The position numbers and the translations under genes were made by a program. A DNA stretch of 64,000 nucleotides, from the NCBI RefSeq assembly GCF_018687595.1, contig NZ_CP061298.1, positions 930,001 through 994,000 of the forward strand. The letters run 5' to 3'. Shown here piece by piece: positions 55,938 through 63,541 of the stretch. Origin of the DNA: Polynucleobacter paludilacus (GTDB lineage: Bacteria; Pseudomonadota; Gammaproteobacteria; Burkholderiales; Burkholderiaceae). The notes under the pieces are model-generated. The model was not told the DNA's origin, searched no databases, and saw only the letters and a list, made by a program, of their open reading frames with translations. Each line of letters starts with the position of its first letter. The first letter of the stretch is position 1.

Positions 55938-56705
55938 TTATATAGCAGCAGAGATGGCCTGATAGCTATGCTGGCAGAGGAGCTTTCGATCAAGCACTTG
56001 ATCTGCTTCGGCTTTTAAGGGCGGCAAGAAATGCAGCGTCACACCCAGATCAGGGCTTTTGAGTATCAGGGCCATCGATTCCACTAAACCCATATCACCA
56101 ATGAAGGCGGTTGCTAAACTCCGCTCACCCGTCTTCCGCGAATGGTAAGAAATCGCCAATGACCAAACTGGGGTATTGGCGATTGCAGCAGGCTCAAACA
56201 GATTGGGCTTAAAGGGTAAAACTGTTTCACCACTCGATGAGGTTCCTTCCGGGAAGATGCAAACCGATTCTGTTTGCAGGACTTCAGCCATTTGAGCTAC
56301 GACCTGACGGGCATGCCTTGCGCTATCACGCCGAATAAACACAGTTCCCAATTGTTTAGCCATCCAACCAAAGATTGGCCATGTGGCTACTTCAGACTTC
56401 GCTACAAAGCGCACTGGCTTAAAAGAGTTAATCACGTGGATATCGATCCAAGAGATATGATTCGAGACCAATAAGTAAGGAGTGCTTGGCAAGAGCTCAC
56501 CACCCTCCACCATCAGCTGCAGACCAAAGATCTTCAGCAGCCTTTTGCACCACTGTTGGATGTGATGGTCTTTTTGCTGTCGATTGAGAAAAGGAAATAA
56601 CACTGAGAGTGTCAGCACCCCCCGAATAGTGTGAAGAATGATGAGCAACCACAACCCAAGGCGCAGGATGTATGGGGTTTGCTTAGTTTGTGTTTGGAGA
56701 TTCAT
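55938..56705 (-). CDS. 1-acylglycerol-3-phosphate acyltransferase / OlsA-like lyso-ornithine lipid acyltransferase
   Basis: About 255 aa from ATG at 56703-56705; a GTG 9 codons upstream is also possible but neither has a clear Shine-Dalgarno. Membrane helix near the start, then PlsC motifs: NHISWIDIHVI (H-x4-D), RFVAKSEVATWPIFGWMAKQLGTVFIRRD, and FPEGTSSSGE. Could make phosphatidic acid or acylate lyso-ornithine lipid (OlsA). An OlsB-like gene lies 2.4 kb downstream and a Pho box lies between this and the divergent metallophosphoesterase, which favours OlsA. Not decidable by motif alone. Confidence 0.8.
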   Translation of the reverse strand: MNLQTQTKQTPYILRLGLWLLIILHTIRGVLTLSVLFPFLNRQQKDHHIQQWCKRLLKIFGLQLMVEGGELLPSTPYLLVSNHISWIDIHVINSFKPVRFVAKSEVATWPIFGWMAKQLGTVFIRRDSARHARQVVAQMAEVLQTESVCIFPEGTSSSGETVLPFKPNLFEPAAIANTPVWSLAISYHSRKTGERSLATAFIGDMGLVESMALILKSPDLGVTLHFLPPLKAEADQVLDRKLLCQHSYQAISAAI

Positions 56706-56736
56706 AACAAGCAACAATATAAAGCAAGTCACAAAA

Positions 56737-56769
56737 GTGACATGAAACTGTCATGATCGTTTCATGAAG
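56737..56769 (+). promoter_or_regulatory. Triple Pho box between OlsA-like and PlcP-like genes
   Basis: Three consecutive 11-bp units, GTGACATGAAA, CTGTCATGATC, GTTTCATGAAG. The middle half-site is an exact PhoB consensus. A -10-like TTAATA/TAATAC follows 8-9 bp later (56777-56783), which puts transcription start at or very near the ATG of 56790. The sequence is partly palindromic, so it may also serve the divergent gene. Confidence 0.65.
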
Positions 56770-56789
56770 GGGGGGCTTAATACAACCTC

Positions 56790-57614
56790 ATGATGCATTA
56801 CCGCGCTATCTGGATTTCAGACGTGCACCTCGGAACAACTGGGTGTCAAGCTAACTACCTCCTCGATTTCTTAAAACATAACGAAGCAGACCAGTTTTAC
56901 CTGGTTGGCGACATTATTGACGGTTGGCGTCTCAAGAAATCCTTCTACTGGCCGCAAGCCCACAATGACGTAGTGCAAAAACTTTTACGTAAGGCGCGTA
57001 AGGGCGCTGAAGTGATCTATGTGCCTGGCAATCATGACGAAAGCGCACGCCAGTTCTTTGGCCTATCTTTTGGTGATGTCAAGGTTGTTGAAGAAGTCAT
57101 CCACACTACCCTCGACGGAAGAAAGCTTTGGGTTACCCACGGGGATTTATTTGATGGCGTGATGCAATACGCCAAGTGGCTCGCCTATGTCGGCGATACC
57201 CTGTATTCCTTCATTTTGTACGTCAATCGTTACTTCAATATGATTCGCGTCAAGATGGGTCTGCAGTACTGGTCCCTCTCCCAATACCTGAAGCACCAAG
57301 TTAAAAATGCCGTAAGTTACATCGCCGACTTTGAACACATCATGGCGCGCGAAGCTCGCCTACGCGGTTGCGATGGTGTTGTTTGTGGCCATATTCATAA
57401 AGCAGAGATTCGGGAAATCGATGGTCTGCTGTATTGCAACGATGGGGATTGGGTCGAAAGCCTCACCGCCTTAGTTGAGACACACGAAGGTGAACTCAAG
57501 ATTGTGCACTGGCCCTTTATTAAAGGTGAGCCGGTAGATAGTCCTGCTGAAACCGACAATGAACCCGCTTTGGGTCAACTCATTCCTAACTTTGCTAAAG
57601 AGGCAACACTATGA
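56790..57614 (+). CDS. PlcP-like metallophosphoesterase (phospholipase C type; LpxH-related)
   Basis: 274 aa calcineurin-like phosphoesterase with five metal motifs: WISDVHLG, VGDIIDGW, PGNHDE, THGDLFDG and GHIHKAE. The sequence, notably YWPQAHNDVVQKLLRKARKG and YWSLSQYLKHQVKNAVS, matches the LpxH-like branch that includes the phosphate-starvation phospholipase PlcP, which cleaves phospholipid head groups to leave diacylglycerol. Its 4-bp overlap with the glycosyltransferase, and the upstream triple Pho box, support PlcP over LpxH. There is no Shine-Dalgarno; a leaderless transcript is likely. Confidence 0.87.
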   Translation: MMHYRAIWISDVHLGTTGCQANYLLDFLKHNEADQFYLVGDIIDGWRLKKSFYWPQAHNDVVQKLLRKARKGAEVIYVPGNHDESARQFFGLSFGDVKVVEEVIHTTLDGRKLWVTHGDLFDGVMQYAKWLAYVGDTLYSFILYVNRYFNMIRVKMGLQYWSLSQYLKHQVKNAVSYIADFEHIMAREARLRGCDGVVCGHIHKAEIREIDGLLYCNDGDWVESLTALVETHEGELKIVHWPFIKGEPVDSPAETDNEPALGQLIPNFAKEATL

Positions 57615-58639
57615 AAATCATGATCATCACTGATGCATGGGATCCGCAGGTTAATGGCGTTGTTAGAACCCTGAAGCAAACTCGTGCCGAACTCATTGCG
57701 ATGGGTCACGAAGTAGAGATGATCACTCCCAATGATTTCAAGACCATTCCCTGCCCTACTTACCCCGATATTTCTTTATCTTTATTTCCTGGCAAGACTG
57801 TTGCCAGAAAGATTAAAGAATTTGCACCCGATGCAATGCATATCGCGACCGAAGGTCCCTTAGGCTTATCTGCGCGCGCTTATGCAGTAAAGAACAAGCT
57901 ACCCCTCTCTACCGCGTATCACACCCGTTTTCCAGAATATGTAAAAGCCCGCACTGGCATTCCACTGGCCCTAACTTATGCCTTCTTGCGCTGGTTCCAT
58001 AAGCCTTCCATGGCAGTGATGGCGCCAACTGTAGTGGTTAAGCAAGATTTAGAAAAGTATGGCTTTCAGAATGTGGTGCTTTGGTCAAGAGGCGTTGATC
58101 TGGATATCTTCAAGATGCAAGAGTCAAAGCGGCTCAATTCTGCTCACCCAATCTTTCTATATGTTGGTCGCGTAGCGGTTGAAAAGAATATCAATGCCTT
58201 TTTAGAAATTGATTTGCCTGGTTCCAAATGGGTAGTTGGTGATGGCCCCGCGATGGAAGGCATTAAACACAAGTATCCCGAAGTCAATTATTTGGGCGTT
58301 CTCAATCAACATGAGTTAGCTGAGGTCTATGCAGCTGCTGATGTCTTTGTTTTCCCCAGCAAAACCGATACCTTTGGTTTGGTCTTGCTGGAGGCAATGG
58401 CTTGCGGCACTCCCGTCGCAGCCTACCCAGTGACTGGTCCAATTGATGTCTTGGGGGACTCTCCTGCTGGGGCGATGAACGAGGATTTGCGCGAGGCTTG
58501 CATGCAAGCCCTGACGATCCCACGTGAAGTCGCCCGGGCCCATGCTGAGAAATTCTCCTGGCGGGCTGCCTCTGAGCAATTTGCACGCCACCTCAAACCG
58601 GTGCCTTCCACTGAAGTGCATGTGACCGCGCTTGCCTAA
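57611..58639 (+). CDS. GT4-family glycosyltransferase (Agt-like glycolipid synthase)
   Basis: 342 aa GT-B fold. N-terminal acceptor side TDAWDPQVNGVVRTL, donor side YVGRVAVEKNINAFLE, and the KTDTFGLVLLEAMACG E-x7-E motif. Its start overlaps the PlcP stop (ATGA), as in known plcP-agt pairs where it glycosylates diacylglycerol to make glycolipid replacing phospholipid in low phosphate. Sugar donor unknown. Confidence 0.87.
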   Translation: MKIMIITDAWDPQVNGVVRTLKQTRAELIAMGHEVEMITPNDFKTIPCPTYPDISLSLFPGKTVARKIKEFAPDAMHIATEGPLGLSARAYAVKNKLPLSTAYHTRFPEYVKARTGIPLALTYAFLRWFHKPSMAVMAPTVVVKQDLEKYGFQNVVLWSRGVDLDIFKMQESKRLNSAHPIFLYVGRVAVEKNINAFLEIDLPGSKWVVGDGPAMEGIKHKYPEVNYLGVLNQHELAEVYAAADVFVFPSKTDTFGLVLLEAMACGTPVAAYPVTGPIDVLGDSPAGAMNEDLREACMQALTIPREVARAHAEKFSWRAASEQFARHLKPVPSTEVHVTALA

Positions 58640-58693
58640 GTTGTTCACCAAGCAATCAGTCCTGCATTTTCACACTCCATTTAGGGATTTGCT

Positions 58694-59095
58694 TTGAGTA
58701 GCTATCATATCGACCAAAACCCCCACAAGGGCAACAAAGGTTTGACTAGAGCATGGCATGCCGCCAAGAATTCATGGTGTGGAGTGGTCTACGCCTTTAA
58801 AGAGGAAAGTGCATTTAGGCAGGAATTAACGCTGCTGATTATTTGCACTCCGATTGCCCTCTTTCTGAACGTCAGCATTCTAGAAAAAGTGGCACTGATC
58901 TGCTCCATCATCATGGTCTTAGTCGTGGAGCTCCTCAATTCCAGCGTGGAAGCGGCGATTGATCGAATCTCCTTTGAGCACCACGATTTATCGAAAAGAG
59001 CCAAGGATTTTGGCTCTGCAGCCGTCATGTTGGCCCTGTTAGTAGCTGTTTTGATCTGGCTAGGGGTCTGCGCGCCCCTTGTCTCAAAACTGTAA
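58694..59095 (+). CDS. dgkA: Diacylglycerol kinase
   Basis: 133 aa with TTG start (AGGGA 6 bases upstream). Three membrane helices and the prokaryotic DGK signature: EESAFRQELTLLII, and VVELLNSSVEAAIDRISFE with the catalytic and magnesium-binding Glu/Asn. Phosphorylates diacylglycerol to phosphatidic acid in the inner membrane; here it would re-use diacylglycerol from the PlcP reaction or from membrane glycan synthesis. 54 bp after agt. Confidence 0.92.
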   Translation: MSSYHIDQNPHKGNKGLTRAWHAAKNSWCGVVYAFKEESAFRQELTLLIICTPIALFLNVSILEKVALICSIIMVLVVELLNSSVEAAIDRISFEHHDLSKRAKDFGSAAVMLALLVAVLIWLGVCAPLVSKL

Positions 59096-59111
59096 TAAAA
59101 CCGTAATACGA
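59090..59111 (+). promoter_or_regulatory. Pho box upstream of OlsB-like gene
   Basis: CTGTAATAAAA then CCGTAATACGA, two 11-bp units matching the relaxed PhoB consensus (CTGTAAT / CTGTCAT). It overlaps the dgkA stop codon (TAA 59093-59095) and lies about 32 bp upstream of the ATG at 59143. Confidence 0.6.
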
Positions 59112-59142
59112 TCCTATTTACTAAACGATCAAGGTCTTCCCT

Positions 59143-60075
59143 ATGTCCGACATTCCAAATCCACTTGCGGCCTTTGATATCTTCAATTCCAGATTTGAAG
59201 ATATGCCTAAGAAATTCAGTAAGTTACGCCCTTTAAAGAAACTGTTTTCTAAGAAGATTGCCAAGAAACTCTTTGGTAAGAAATTTGCGCTCAAGCCCCG
59301 TGCCTTGACCCCAGTAACTCAAGATCACGTTGTTGCCAAGCCAGCGAGCAAACCGAAGCGCCCTGCTTTTCAAATTACTTGGGCCACTACACCTAATGAG
59401 GTTAAAGAAGCGCAAAGATTGCGCTACAAGGTGTTTGCTGAGGAGATGGGGGCTAATCTTGCCCAAAACAGCGAAGGTCTTGATGTTGATGAATTCGATG
59501 CCTATTGCGACCATTTATTGATTCGCGACCAAGAGACTTTAAAAGTAGTGGGTACCTATCGTGTTCTGCCGCCCCATAAGGCTCAGGAAATTGGTCGCCT
59601 CTACTCTGATTCTGAGTTTGATCTGACCCGCTTGAACCACTTGCGTCCAAAGATGGTGGAATTAGGCCGCTCTTGCGTGCACGCTGACTATCGCTCTGGC
59701 GCCGTCATTATGTCCTTGTGGAGTGGTTTGGCTCAGTACATGCAAAAACATCACTATGAAATCATGCTTGGTTGCGCCAGTATCCCAATGGCGGATGGCG
59801 GTCACTTTGCAGCGAGTCTTTATAACTCCCTCTCAGAAGAGCAAATGGCTCCTACCGAGAACCATGCCTTCCCTCGCCTGCCGTTGCCATTAGACAAACT
59901 CAATGGCGGCCTGGATGTTGAGCCTCCACCATTGATTAAAGGCTACCTGAAGTTGGGCGCCAAGATTTGTAGCGCTCCAGCTTGGGATCCCGATTTCAAT
60001 ACAGCCGACCTCTTAACCATGTTGCGTCTGTCTGAAATTAATCCGCGTTACGCTAAACACTTCCTCAATATCTAA
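59143..60075 (+). CDS. olsB: OlsB-like N-acyltransferase (ornithine lipid, GNAT fold)
   Basis: 310 aa. Basic N-terminal extension (about 20-75, KKLFSKKIAKKLFGKK), then the acyl-ACP N-acyltransferase core: EAQRLRYKVFAEEMG, RDQETLKVVGTYRVLPP and VELGRSCVHADYRSGAVIMSLW. The family contains OlsB, which acylates ornithine as the first step of ornithine lipid formation, as well as hemolysin-type enzymes. The extra N-terminus may aid membrane binding. Together with the OlsA-like gene it would give the two steps of a phosphorus-free amino lipid. Confidence 0.85.
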   Translation: MSDIPNPLAAFDIFNSRFEDMPKKFSKLRPLKKLFSKKIAKKLFGKKFALKPRALTPVTQDHVVAKPASKPKRPAFQITWATTPNEVKEAQRLRYKVFAEEMGANLAQNSEGLDVDEFDAYCDHLLIRDQETLKVVGTYRVLPPHKAQEIGRLYSDSEFDLTRLNHLRPKMVELGRSCVHADYRSGAVIMSLWSGLAQYMQKHHYEIMLGCASIPMADGGHFAASLYNSLSEEQMAPTENHAFPRLPLPLDKLNGGLDVEPPPLIKGYLKLGAKICSAPAWDPDFNTADLLTMLRLSEINPRYAKHFLNI

Positions 60076-60092
60076 TCTAGCTTCGACCTGCT

Positions 60093-61655
60093 TTATTTGA
60101 GGTCAAGCTGATATGTGCGGCCGATACGTTCCCATTCGGCCGCTTCTTTTAGTAAGCTAAATTCAGTCAGGGGATGCGCACCAGCCCATTCCCGAGATAA
60201 GCTCACCAAATAAGAGCCGTCATTTTCAGAGACTTTCACTTTGGGTAGATTGGCATCACTTCTGCCACGGCAAAGTACTTGGGCGAGGCGTAGACAAAAC
60301 AGCATGCGCCAATCCTGAAAACTGGCATTGCTAGCAAGCTTGCCCAACTTACCAGCATGGCCAATGAGCAAAGCAGCTAGGCGCGCCTGATCATTTTTGG
60401 AGAAGCCGGGCATATCGGCATTACCAGCAATATATGCGGAATGCTTGTGATAACCATTATGGGAGATGGATAGACCGATCTCGTGTAAATTCGCGGCCCA
60501 CTGTAAGAGTGCAATATTTTCTGCACGGCTTTCTAGCTCTGGCTTGGGCAATTGATCTAAAAATTCAGCCGCTAAATTACCGACCCGGGTTGCTTGCTCA
60601 CGATCGACGGTATAGCGTTGCATAAACTGCTCTACCGTGACATAGCGCATATCCGAATGCTGTGAGCGGCCCAATAGATCGTACAAGACCCCAACTCGCA
60701 AGGCAGCATCAGTCACTTCCATCGTCTCAATGCCGAGCTCATCAAAGACCGCAAGCATGATTGCCAAGCCGCCAGGCCAAACCCCGCGGCGCTCATCTTT
60801 GAGGCCACCAAGTTGGATGTCGTTTACATGCTCATATTTCAGGAGATGTTTTTTCATGGCACGCAAACCTTCACGCGTAATCAAGCCGCTGCCAGCGTTG
60901 ACTCGACCCATCGTTAGGGCATCGCCCTGCCCATTGAAATTATTTTCTGCAATGATGTCGGCCAAAGCCCGTGCCGTGCCAGAAGAACCAATCACTTGCT
61001 TCCAGCCACTCTTCAAATAGTTTCCAGAAATGACTTGGATTTCTCGACGGGCTGCGAGCTCAGCCTCTTTAAAAGCGTGAGCATCAATATTGCCTCTGGG
61101 GAAAAATCGCATACTATGCGATACGCAACCAATATATAAACTCTCCATCAGTTTAGGTTCGTACCCCTTACCAATAATGAGCTCGGTTGAGCCGCCACCG
61201 ATATCGACTACTAAGCGATTGCCTTGGACTGCGGAAACCTCGTGTGCGGCACCAATGTAGATCAAGCGCGCTTCTTCAACGCCTGCGATCACCTCAATCG
61301 GAAAACCTAGAGCTTCTTGCGCATCACTGACAAAGTTTTGGGCATTTTTAGCCACCCGCAAGGTATTGGTTGCGACAGCTCTGACTTTGCTGGGATCAAA
61401 ACCGCGAATCCGCTCGCCAAAGCGACGGATGGCAGAGAGGCCCCGCTGATAAGCATCGTTCCCTAATAATTTATTTTCGGTCAGACCTGCCGCCAAGCGA
61501 ACCGACTCGCGCAGGGTATCAATAGGACGTAGCTGGGTACCAGAAGGCGTATGAACAACTTGGGCTACCAGCATCCGAAAACTATTCGAACCTAAGTCAA
61601 CCGCCGCAACGAGGTCGTTTGCGCCGGGGATAAGCTCGACTGGGTTAGCTGCCAA
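60093..61655 (-). CDS. ppx: Exopolyphosphatase
   Basis: 520 aa from TTG (AAGGA 6 bases upstream). Actin/ASKHA-fold Ppx-GppA domain with phosphate-1 motif VDLGSNSFRMLVA, adenosine/phosphate-2 motif VDIGGGSTELIIGKG and GSSGTARAL, then an HD-like helical domain (AANLHEIGLSISHNGYHKHSAYI). Hydrolyses terminal phosphates of polyphosphate. The Pho-box-like site at 61708-61725 and the ppk2 copies in the window link it to the phosphate response. Convergent to the OlsB-like gene (17 bp). Confidence 0.95.
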   Translation of the reverse strand: MAANPVELIPGANDLVAAVDLGSNSFRMLVAQVVHTPSGTQLRPIDTLRESVRLAAGLTENKLLGNDAYQRGLSAIRRFGERIRGFDPSKVRAVATNTLRVAKNAQNFVSDAQEALGFPIEVIAGVEEARLIYIGAAHEVSAVQGNRLVVDIGGGSTELIIGKGYEPKLMESLYIGCVSHSMRFFPRGNIDAHAFKEAELAARREIQVISGNYLKSGWKQVIGSSGTARALADIIAENNFNGQGDALTMGRVNAGSGLITREGLRAMKKHLLKYEHVNDIQLGGLKDERRGVWPGGLAIMLAVFDELGIETMEVTDAALRVGVLYDLLGRSQHSDMRYVTVEQFMQRYTVDREQATRVGNLAAEFLDQLPKPELESRAENIALLQWAANLHEIGLSISHNGYHKHSAYIAGNADMPGFSKNDQARLAALLIGHAGKLGKLASNASFQDWRMLFCLRLAQVLCRGRSDANLPKVKVSENDGSYLVSLSREWAGAHPLTEFSLLKEAAEWERIGRTYQLDLK

Positions 61656-61707
61656 AGAGATTCCTTAAAGAAAAAACCTGATGAATATGTCTATTTTATG
61701 TAAAAAA

Positions 61708-61725
61708 ATGACACATTCATGAAAC
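61708..61725 (-). promoter_or_regulatory. Pho-box-like site upstream of ppx
   Basis: Minus strand GTTTCAT-GAAT-GTGTCAT, two half-sites in 11-bp phase, about 53 bp upstream of the TTG start. Half-sites have two and one mismatch from CTGTCAT; a third, weaker unit is out of phase by one base. Confidence 0.4.
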
Positions 61726-61750
61726 TACCGCCAAGTCTACTGCATCAGGA

Positions 61751-61960
61751 CTAGGCGGCGAGGTTTTTCTCGGAACTACTGCAATCAGTATTGCCAAAGC
61801 TGCAGAAGATGCAGCAATCGCCCGATTTGGGCTTGAGGATAGTGCTACAAGCTTTGCAGCGGTAAAGGTGCATTGATCCATCAGGGATCTCGACAGGCTC
61901 TTGAACCAAACAGCTAGGGCAAGTAATGACAGAAACAGTTGGGGCAATTAAGGTATTCAC
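61751..61960 (-). CDS. Small Cys-rich GDCCxFCSxG protein (zinc-ribbon)
   Basis: 69 aa with GTG start. Two zinc-ribbon pairs CPSC (C14, C17) and CKAC (C35, C38), then the family mark KSGDCCIFCSFGNTDC. Such GDCCVFCSYG-type proteins are common and often lie near heavy-metal genes; function unknown. An overlapping frame (61717-61947) is a shadow. The 45-bp spacing to the DUF2252 gene suggests a separate transcript. Confidence 0.8.
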   Translation of the reverse strand: MNTLIAPTVSVITCPSCLVQEPVEIPDGSMHLYRCKACSTILKPKSGDCCIFCSFGNTDCSSSEKNLAA

Positions 61961-62005
61961 GCACCAATTTTGACCATCAAATATTGCAGGAATAAGACAT
62001 CTAAC

Positions 62006-63481
62006 TTACTTCGACTGACTACCCTTGTTTTTGGGCTGAGCTACTGGTAGACGCCCTGCTTTAACCGCTTTGCAAAAGAGCTCATAATCAGCCTGGTTTT
62101 GTTTTGAATAAGCCTTAGCAAATCGATACAAAGCCTCATCCAGCTTCTTAGACTGGCCGCAATAACCTGAAATGACTGCTGAGTCTCCTGAGCGCGCATG
62201 CCCTAATGCTAAAGCCCACCCAAACAGGCGAGCGTAATCCGGAAAATTCTTTAGCGACACTCCATCGGGACCAAAAACAATACCGCCCTTCATATCGCGT
62301 AACTGTCGAAGATAGAAACCTTGCCTACTTCCAATCTCATACTCAAGATCGCCGTAGTTCAGAAAAATATCTGGTGCTCCCTGCAACAAGCGCTGGCCAG
62401 ATACCACCCGTCGACCCATATTTTTATAAACCGATTGGCCGAGATAGGGTGTCAGCACTGAATGCTGTGCTTCTTTGTATTGCAAAAACAAAGGATCGTT
62501 CGGTGAATCACCTTCAAAATAAATCACCATACAATTTGTGCCGACGCTGCCAACTCCCACCACCTTCCGCGCAAAGTCTTTTAATGAGTAACGCTCAAAT
62601 AGCACTTTCTTATCGGCCAATAAGGTGCTGGAGTAATTCATTAAAGCGTTATTCACCAAATCAATCACCGGGCGCCCTTTAAATAGCGGAGAGAAGTGCT
62701 GAATCAAGGGTGGCTGATTGATGATCTTGCGATCTTTACCAACCAAGGTGGTTAATTTTTGTAGCACCTGAATCTTGGTTTGCCCTTTAGTCTGCTTCAA
62801 AAAAGCATCTAAGGTTTTTTGATGGGACTTACTAAAGTGTTTGCGGATATCCTCTTCCCCAATAAATTGCTGGGCAATTTGGATATAGGGCATCTGGGCA
62901 TATTCAGCCATTCGCTTTTGATACTCAGAAGTAATTCTTTGTACCAGTAACTTACTGGTTTTTTCATCACCACCGAGTGTTTCACAAGCAATTACAGCAC
63001 TCGTTACCAGGCGCTTAATGTCGTACTCCCAACTGCCAGGCAGTGTTTCATCAAAATCATTAATTCCGAAAACTAACCGGTGCTCGGTAGTAGCAAATAA
63101 ACCAAAGTTGGAGACATGCATATCACCGCACAGTTGCACGGTCACATTCGTTGTTGGCTGGTTTGCCAAGTCCTGCGCCATGATGGCTGCACCACCGCGA
63201 TAAAAGGCAAATGGTGACTGCAACATGCGCTCATAGCGAATCGGAATCAACTCTTTAATACGACTTTTTGCTTGTCTTTCAAGAATGATGATAGGGTCGA
63301 GGCGATGCTGCAAAGGCGTATAAATACCTTGTTGCTCAAAGCTCACTTTTTTGCGAAGCGCCTTACCATCAGAGATGCGTTTTTTAATCGATGGTCGTGG
63401 ATTTTTGAATGACTCAATCGAATTGAGAATGGCTATCTTGGTTTGGGGGATTTGCTCACTGGCCTTCTTTGCTACTGACAT
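62006..63481 (-). CDS. DUF2252 protein
   Basis: 491 aa. FYRGGAAIMAQDLANQPTTNVTVQLCGDMHVSNFG, FGINDFDETLPGSWEYDIKRLVTS and VVGVGSVGTNCMVIYFEGD are DUF2252 marks. The aspartate-containing motifs recall the kinase/phosphotransferase fold (GDMHxxNFG like HGDxxxxN, NDFDE like IDFD), so a small-molecule kinase is possible, but no substrate is known. No signal peptide. Operon with neither neighbour evident. Confidence 0.85.
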   Translation of the reverse strand: MSVAKKASEQIPQTKIAILNSIESFKNPRPSIKKRISDGKALRKKVSFEQQGIYTPLQHRLDPIIILERQAKSRIKELIPIRYERMLQSPFAFYRGGAAIMAQDLANQPTTNVTVQLCGDMHVSNFGLFATTEHRLVFGINDFDETLPGSWEYDIKRLVTSAVIACETLGGDEKTSKLLVQRITSEYQKRMAEYAQMPYIQIAQQFIGEEDIRKHFSKSHQKTLDAFLKQTKGQTKIQVLQKLTTLVGKDRKIINQPPLIQHFSPLFKGRPVIDLVNNALMNYSSTLLADKKVLFERYSLKDFARKVVGVGSVGTNCMVIYFEGDSPNDPLFLQYKEAQHSVLTPYLGQSVYKNMGRRVVSGQRLLQGAPDIFLNYGDLEYEIGSRQGFYLRQLRDMKGGIVFGPDGVSLKNFPDYARLFGWALALGHARSGDSAVISGYCGQSKKLDEALYRFAKAYSKQNQADYELFCKAVKAGRLPVAQPKNKGSQSK

Positions 63482-63541
63482 GCGGACTCCGATAGATGGA
63501 TTTTTCCCATCATACCGCTTATTGACAGCCCCAGAATGGTC

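Noticed and set aside
61717..61947. 76-codon frame on -
   Set aside because: Shifted frame over the GDCC-type gene, which has the recognisable cysteine motifs.
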